Part shown: in pieces, positions 58,711 through 64,000 of the stretch
Layout: the number at the start of each line of letters is the position of its first letter
Position numbering within the stretch: position 1 is the first letter of the stretch
Assembly (NCBI GenBank): GCA_007449985.2
Contig: VIIQ02000101.1
Location: forward strand, 124,001 to 188,000
Origin: Desmodesmus armatus
Lineage: Eukaryota > Chlorophyta > Chlorophyceae > Sphaeropleales > Scenedesmaceae
DNA length: 64,000 nucleotides
Direction: 5' to 3'
The notes under the pieces: model-generated
Told to the model about the DNA's origin: nothing
Database searches by the model: none
The model's input: only the letters and a program-made list of their open reading frames with translations
Translations under genes and position numbers: made by a program

Positions 58711-60001
58711 GGCACTTTGTGTTCTTATTGCCAAGGTGCATTCATATTGTGACATTGCAAGTTTTGTGCACAGGTGGTGTGGAGAGAGTCGATTGGTTCT
58801 TGATAGCCGCTTAGACTGGAATTGCTGGCGGCTTTTGAAAAAAGAAAAAAGCTGTTGCGCGGCATGCTATTCTGGCTGATGATTTTCACAAAGCCTTTGT
58901 TCGACGAGGTTTGACTCTGCTACTGCTGCCACAAGAGTGCATGCTGCGGGCATGGGGCTTGGCCATGATGCGCATGCGATGTGCGCAAACGTCTAAGTGG
59001 TTTGTGTGCCTGCTGCTGCAGGCACATCTGACAGACCTGGTGCCTGTCTGCATGCAGGACTGCTGCATTCACTGCTTGCTGAGATACTTGACACGGACCA
59101 TACTTGCAGCCAGCAGCACGTGCTTTTACGTAATGTTACATTGGATTACACTACCGTATACACAAGCAAACAGCATGCTTCAGCTGTTTTGAAGGGTCTT
59201 GTAAATTCAAACAGCATGTTGCAGCTGTGTTTTTATATGATGCTGTGCGCGTCATTCAGTTGCACCTGCCACATTCAACTGAGTGACATCAGCACAACCG
59301 CCACAACCACCACATCGATGACAAGTATGGCCAACCAGCAGTCCAACATAGGGATGGATTCTGGGGGCACTTGTTGTCATGATGAAGATAATGTGGTAGG
59401 TCCTGCGGGCTGTTGAGCAGTTGACTAACTGCTGACCACTCTTGATTGGTCTGCGCCACAGCATTTGTTCTTTCTTGTTTGTTCTGCCATCTCCGTGATA
59501 TCAGTGAATGCCTGGCATGAGCTCTTGAGCTTCATAGCTACAGGTGTAACTATGATTTAGATTTTTAATTGAACAGAGTGCACCTATGGCGTGGTGGTGG
59601 TCTTCTCTGTCTTGTTGGCAATGGACTTCTGTGAGTAGTCACCTCCAGCCCTGTGTGTTTGCAAGGGAGTGGGGAAGCAGCAGGCAACAAGGTGCAAATT
59701 TGTTGAACGCCTGTGGTGATGACTTGTTCTGTTTGACAACCGTTGCTGCAAGCAATGTCCAATTTGGCTGTGCTTGCATTGCGTTCAAACTCTGCAAGGT
59801 ATCTCAGCTTGAGGCGCACCACTGGCCAAAGCAGCGGGCTGACGGAAGCTCAGCAGCAATTGCAACAGATCTGCATGTGGGCGCTTTGTCCAGCAGGAAA
59901 GAGGTTCGGCAGCTGCCTATGTGCAGCTGGCAGGTGGCGCAGTGTGCTGTGCAGCAGGAGCCTGTAGAGCATGCTATGGCAATAACAGCAACGGTTGGTG
60001 C
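58711..60001. other. 3' flank of the JmjC gene; dispersed repeat copy, no gene seen
   Basis: Holds a probable TGTAA at 59200-59204 and the most complete copy of a repeat that recurs at 61945 and 63712. I see no exon chain. Confidence 0.5.
58790..59245 (+). repeat. Dispersed repeat family, copy 1 (longest)
   Basis: Shares ggttcttgatagccgc and ctgctgccacaag...tgcatgctgc with copy 2 (61945-62175). It shares ctggtgcctg...tgcttgctgag, then agcaaacaacatgcttcagc and gcagctgtg...catatgatgct, with copy 3 (63712-63960). The family is unclassified. Confidence 0.75.
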
Positions 60002-60757
60002 TCACCTCCTGTTGGGGGTCTGCTGTTCCTTTGCTGCCACGACGTCGATCACGGCGGTTGCGCTCGCCAAAGTGTATCGGCGAGGGCCCTGCCAGACACT
60101 AACTGTCAAAGTGAACTTTCCGGGCTCCAAAATCCCGGCACGGTGATGACTGCGTGGCCGTGTGCATCAGTGACGGTTGATGTCGTGTCTGCTTTGTTCT
60201 TGCCTGCGGTGAAGTCTATTTTGCGTGCTGGGTCAGCCCATCCACTCTCTGCGACAATTTCTCCACCGAAAGCAGCGCCCGCTACTGGCCTGCCCTTGGC
60301 GTCCGTGACCTTGAAAGCGAGCTCCGTGGTCTCGCCAATGCGGGTCTTCAGGGAATTGTGCTTCAGGGTAATAGATGCCGCCAGGCGGTTGAGGTCCGTC
60401 TGCGCGGTGGGGAAAAGAGTGTATGTATGTGTGTGGGGGGGAGGGGTGGCAGGTGTGAGTTGGCAGGAGCAGTGCAACATGGCTGTAGGCGCCCACTGGG
60501 CTAAGCATTCAGCTGTGGTCATCTTGCTGCTTAATCTGAGATGCAGCCAAATGGCTTCCTGATTCGAATGTGTACATCCGTCTTGGCCCACATAGAAAGA
60601 CCACCTACTGTACATGGCTCAAACACACAAGAGGTTGCTGTGTGGCAGCAGTGGCAGCCCATACACATCCACACACACGAACACGCACCGTTTGAGCTGA
60701 CACCACTGCTGCCCCAAAGACGAGTGCCATCAGCAGGACGACAGAAGTATCTCGCAT
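60002..60757 (-). pseudogene. Secreted Ig-like domain protein with a frameshift
   Basis: Exon 1 (60757-60689) encodes a signal peptide, MRDTSVVLLMALVFGAAVVS, ending SAQT. Exon 2 starts at 60399 in phase and reads a beta-rich domain (HNSLKTRIGETTELAFKVTD, VTDAHGHAVITVPG) of the kind found in bacterial-type Ig-like or adhesive repeats. The read frame stops at 60106. One base over, a frame continues naturally as EPGKFTLTVSVWQGPRRY, AVIDVVAAKEQQ to a stop at 60002, so one base seems lost near 60127-60137 (GCCGGGATTTT). It could be a sequencing error in a working gene of about 155 residues or a young pseudogene. A GTGAGC donor at the end could also lead to further exons. Function unknown; outside the cell or in the wall is inferred from the signal peptide. 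Confidence 0.6.
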
Positions 60758-61944
60758 GTTTGTTGTGGTGACGTTTGCTGGGGCAACCCGACAGCAACAG
60801 CAGTTCAGCAGGCAGCGCCAGATACGCACAAGCACGTCAGTGGTTTGTGTGACAAGAAGAGGGGGCTAAGCCAGAAGCATGGACAAAATTTTGCTGCAGC
60901 TGAGGGTTTGGCCTGCATTTTTTAATTATAAGCATCTGCCCGTGAGAGGCCTCTCTGATACTGCCTAGGCCCCTAGGGGCACTCCCAGAGCAGCAGCAGT
61001 GAGCAGCAGAAGCCGCAAAGTTCGACGTGTTGCCAGTTGCCAATAATGATGCTACGAGTCACATTTAGACTCCAAACAGTGTTGGATTCAGCCAATATTC
61101 AGCGCGTGTACTTTGAGGCACTTTTGTGTGCCCGGTTGCCGCCACTTTCTCACCAGCGCGTTGGGTCAAGATGGCGGTAGGCTACGTTAAGTAGTCAGGG
61201 AAAACTTGTCAGGCTTAGGAGGAGTCCAGCTGAGAGTGGAAGCAGGACGGTTGCTTTGGAAGACGCCCAGCCTTCTTGTAACGTTTTCGACGTGCAGCTC
61301 AACCGGCAATTGCTACCATCCGTATCGTGCTACCAAAGTTAGCATGTTGAATGTCATTGCTGACTTAGAGCAACCCTTTTGCTCACGTCCTGAGCGTTTT
61401 GGGCCCTGGGCATATTTGTCAACTACTTCGATGGATCTGTTTCAACAAGGGTACCGGTACACCGGTGTTGCCAGTCGCGCGCCGGCCTTGTGCGTTTATA
61501 CGCATTCCGGGGGCATTTAGACCATTGATGCAATGTACGTATTTTGTATTGCATTGATCAATGTACGTAGCAAAGCAATGCGTAGGGCGTATACACCTTC
61601 AGGACGTGTTGGGACCTTGGCACAACCAAGCAGCTCACCCTACTCCCCAGAGGCAAACCACTACTACTGCACCCAGTAGCGGTGTGTGGCCCAGTTGGGC
61701 CTGTAGTCCCCTGCAATGCGGGATGAAGTTGTTGACATGGCAGCTGGGAAGCTTGGCCCGATAGCTATATAGCTACATATATGTAGCTCAGCACCATACC
61801 AGAGACAGAGTCAGCAGTGGTCCACTCTGCTTTCAACCTCTTCAACAAACTTTCAATACTCCACTTTGCAAAGTTTGTGAACACACCCAGCCAGCAGGCT
61901 GATCGTTGGGGCTCAACAGTGCCATCTGTCCATGCGTGCACATG
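60758..61944. other. No supported gene
   Basis: The upstream region of the secreted protein gene lies here. A 104-codon + frame at 61206-61520 and a short ATGGCG start at about 61171 have no recognisable domain or consistent exon chain. Confidence 0.4.
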
Positions 61945-62175
61945 CGTTGGTTCTTGATAGCCGCCTAGACCGGAACTGCTACCAGGCTTTGCATGACGCA
62001 AGCTGCTGCTGCGGGATATACCATGCTGGCTGCTGATTTTACACAGGGCCTTGCTTGGTTTCTCATCTGACTCTGCTGGCTGCTGCTGCCACAAGTGCAT
62101 GCTGCAGGCATGAAAATTGGCATTTGTGTGCATGCAATGTGCGCAAAGGTGTATGGGGTTGTGTGCCTGCTTATT
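61945..62175 (+). repeat. Dispersed repeat family, copy 2 (5' half)
   Basis: Matches the first half of copy 1 from gttggttcttgatagccgcc to the gtgcgcaaa...gtgtgcctgc stretch. Confidence 0.75.
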
Positions 62176-62284
62176 TTGTTGACTCCGAGTCAATGGCATT
62201 ACACGGGCCGTGTGTGAGGCAGTGAGGCGGGGGGGGGGGTGATTTGAGGCTGAGGTTCTCAGGTGCTGACTGAGTTGCGTGCAA

Positions 62285-62620
62285 CGTCGGAATTTTGACC
62301 GCTCTTTTGAAAGAGCGTTTTCGGTCTGTCGAAAGAGGCTATTCCGGAATCGAAGACCATATAGCCCCCTCTTTCAGGAGTCGCGTGCTGGAAGAGGCCG
62401 GAAGACCCCCTCTTCCGGAACGGCGATTCGGGGGGGTCTTCCGGGAGAGGGCGGGTCTGCTGGAAGAGGGCGTGTGGAAGGCCTGGAATAGGCCGTTTCA
62501 GAATAGGGGTGGGGGGTTCTTCTAAGACAGTTCTTCTCGCAGGCCGCTAAAAGCAATGTCGGCAGAAGGGGTTCTTCCGGCAGGGCTGTTTCAGATGAGC
62601 CTGTAGAGCTGTTTCAGACA
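62285..62620 (+). repeat. GGAAGAGG-rich arm, left copy
   Basis: Dense in GGAAGAGG, CTTCCGG and GTTTCAGAATAGG words with several short self-complementary stretches, e.g. CTCTTTTGAAAGAG at 62301-62314. Confidence 0.75.
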
Positions 62621-63467
62621 AGTGCTTAGTGCTGTGTCAGGCAGCCAGGGGACAGCAGCAGCAGGTGCATGGCAGCTTGCGATGAAGCATGCTGGGTAGG
62701 TGGACCTAGGTGGACCCCCGATGCTGCTGCTGCAGCGGCGCTTGCAAGCCACTTGAGTGCTTGCCAGGCACAGACAGCAGCAAGTACAGTCGGGGCAGCA
62801 GCAAAAGTACAGCCAGGGCAGCAGCAACAAGTGCCAGGCACAGAGAGCAGCAGCTGCAGCCAATGCAGCTGCAACCTGGTGTGCTGCCAACTGGAAGGTC
62901 CCCTGAGCCTCAGCAGCTGCAGACAGTAGCCCATCACTGCAGCAGCTTGTGCTGATAAGGGCAACAGCACTTGCAGACCTGTTGGTGTACTATGCTACAA
63001 GTCACACAGTCAACACCATGTGGTGGTGCCCTCATAGTGCTGCGGTCAAATGCAGTAGACGTGTTAGTGTGGTGCTGTTCAGGGCAGATGCAGATGCTGA
63101 TCACTTCAGTATCACAGCAATAGGACCAGTTCTTGGCCATACCTGCCTACAGGTACAGAGAAGCAAGTTGTCAGCAGCTGTCCGCTGCTGTTGTTGCCTC
63201 AGCAAGGCAGCAAGCTGCAGCACCAGCCCAAACGCAGGCCAGAGCTTGCAGCTTGCCAAACAAAGCAGCGAAACGAGTTGGGAACTGTCGTTTCAGAAGG
63301 GTTGAGCTGCTGTACTTGCACAGCTTCACCCAGTCAATGTGTCAGCAAACTGGTCAATTTGAGGGCCACTGTCCGACGAGTACAGCGTAGCAGCTAATTG
63401 CAGCAAACGTAAACATTGAACAAAGCAATCCACGCAGTTTACTTGCCGTCGTTATCGCCGTTGTGTT

Positions 63468-63703
63468 GAAACCGCGCTTTTGAGAGAGGGGGTTCTTCTG
63501 GCACACGTCTGGCAGGCTATTTCGGAAGGCCACGCTATTTCAGAATACGGTCCCCCCTCTTTCAGAACGACATCGCCTTCCGACATCCCTCTTCCCGCAC
63601 ACCCCCCTTCCGACACGGCTCTTCCAACAGGCCGGAAGAGGCCTCCGGAAGAGGGGTTATTCTCGTACGGCTCTTTCAAAACCTCAGCCAACTTTCCGAC
63701 GAA
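63468..63703 (-). repeat. GGAAGAGG-rich arm, right (inverted) copy
   Basis: Same word family as the left arm in the opposite orientation at the outer end, including ggccggaagaggcctccgga near 63630 and gctctttcaaaacctc near 63670. Confidence 0.7.
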
Positions 63704-63711
63704 GACTGTGA

Positions 63712-63960
63712 CTGAGTCTGCTGCTGCTACCAAAGAAATGCTGCTGCGGGCGCATCTGGCAGGCTTCAAGCTGGTGCCTGCCTGTATACAAGGCTGCTTT
63801 GTTAATGCTTGCTGAGGTACTTGGCATGTACGCATGCTTGCAGCACATGCTTATAAGTATTGAATGTTAACAATGCCCTACGCAAGCAAACAACATGCTT
63901 CAGCTGTTGTGTGACCGGGTCGTAGAAACAGCATCTTGCAGCTGTGGGTTCATATGATGC
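63712..63960 (+). repeat. Dispersed repeat family, copy 3 (3' half)
   Basis: Matches the second half of copy 1, including ctggtgcctgcctg, gcttgctgaggtacttg, aagcaaacaacatgcttcagc and the cattcagctgcaac end. Confidence 0.75.
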
Positions 63961-64000
63961 TTCTGTGTGTCATTCAGCTGCAACTGGCAGTATATGGTAG

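Larger units (their letters stand above)
62276..63708. mobile_element. Candidate DNA element with GGAAGAGG-rich inverted arms
   Basis: The left arm begins near CGTCGGAATTTTGACC (62285) and the right arm, reversed, begins CGTCGGAAAGTTGGC (63703 back). Both then reach TTTTGAAAGAGC. Each arm is 220-330 bases of GGAAGAGG, TTCCGG and TTTCAGAATA words, unlike the surrounding CAG-rich DNA. A 9-base direct repeat TGACTGAGT lies at 62267-62275 and 63709-63717. A 9-bp duplication with long, divergent inverted ends would fit a Mutator-like element, but the outermost bases do not match well. No transposase is seen. Confidence 0.45.

Overview
This 64-kb window is eukaryotic nuclear DNA. It most likely comes from a chlorophycean (volvocalean) green alga; Haematococcus-like is a guess from overall character only. 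The evidence is many short exons joined by GT-AG introns with GTGAGT/GTGCGT-type donors, ATGGCG/ATGGGC starts, CAG/CTG repeats everywhere (poly-Gln, poly-Ala and poly-Ser in proteins, (CTG)n before acceptors), long poly-C/poly-G runs and candidate TGTAA polyadenylation signals. All exon models below were built by hand from reading frame, splice sites and phase. Every model listed keeps phase across all its introns, except where a frameshift is stated.

Layout: (1) 1-4617 has no supported gene. (2) 4618-14840 (+) is a 17-exon bifunctional 6-phosphofructo-2-kinase/fructose-2,6-bisphosphatase with a long low-complexity C-terminal tail. (3) 15969-20162 (-) is a 9-exon short-chain dehydrogenase/reductase. 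(4) 21666-22340 is a small hAT-type transposon with 11-bp inverted ends and an 8-bp target duplication. (5) 22727-27883 (-) is a large bZIP transcription factor. (6) 28441-31238 (-) is an alpha/beta hydrolase, divergent from (7) 31999-33860 (+), signal peptidase complex subunit 3. (8) 34786-35916 (+) is a small unknown Cys-rich protein. (9) 37136-41219 (-) is a leucine-rich-repeat protein with an F-box-like N-terminus. (10) 41824-49771 (+) is a multi-pass membrane protein that looks like an auxin-efflux-carrier-type transporter with MORN repeats in its central loop. (11) 50467-53129 (+) is a glycine-rich RRM protein. (12) 54110-58710 (+) is a JmjC-domain protein with a huge poly-Gln tail. (13) 60002-60757 (-) is a small secreted Ig-like protein with a frameshift. 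The last 5 kb is repeats, including a candidate element with GGAAGAGG-rich inverted arms.

The genes are unrelated housekeeping and regulatory functions rather than one pathway. The most unusual feature crosses gene boundaries. In at least six of the genes, the edge of an exon together with its splice site is duplicated one to four times in the adjacent intron or flank. These copies are mostly degenerate, and only one per set continues into a full exon. The pattern is densest in the MORN/transporter gene. The other main points are the transporter-MORN architecture and the hAT element.
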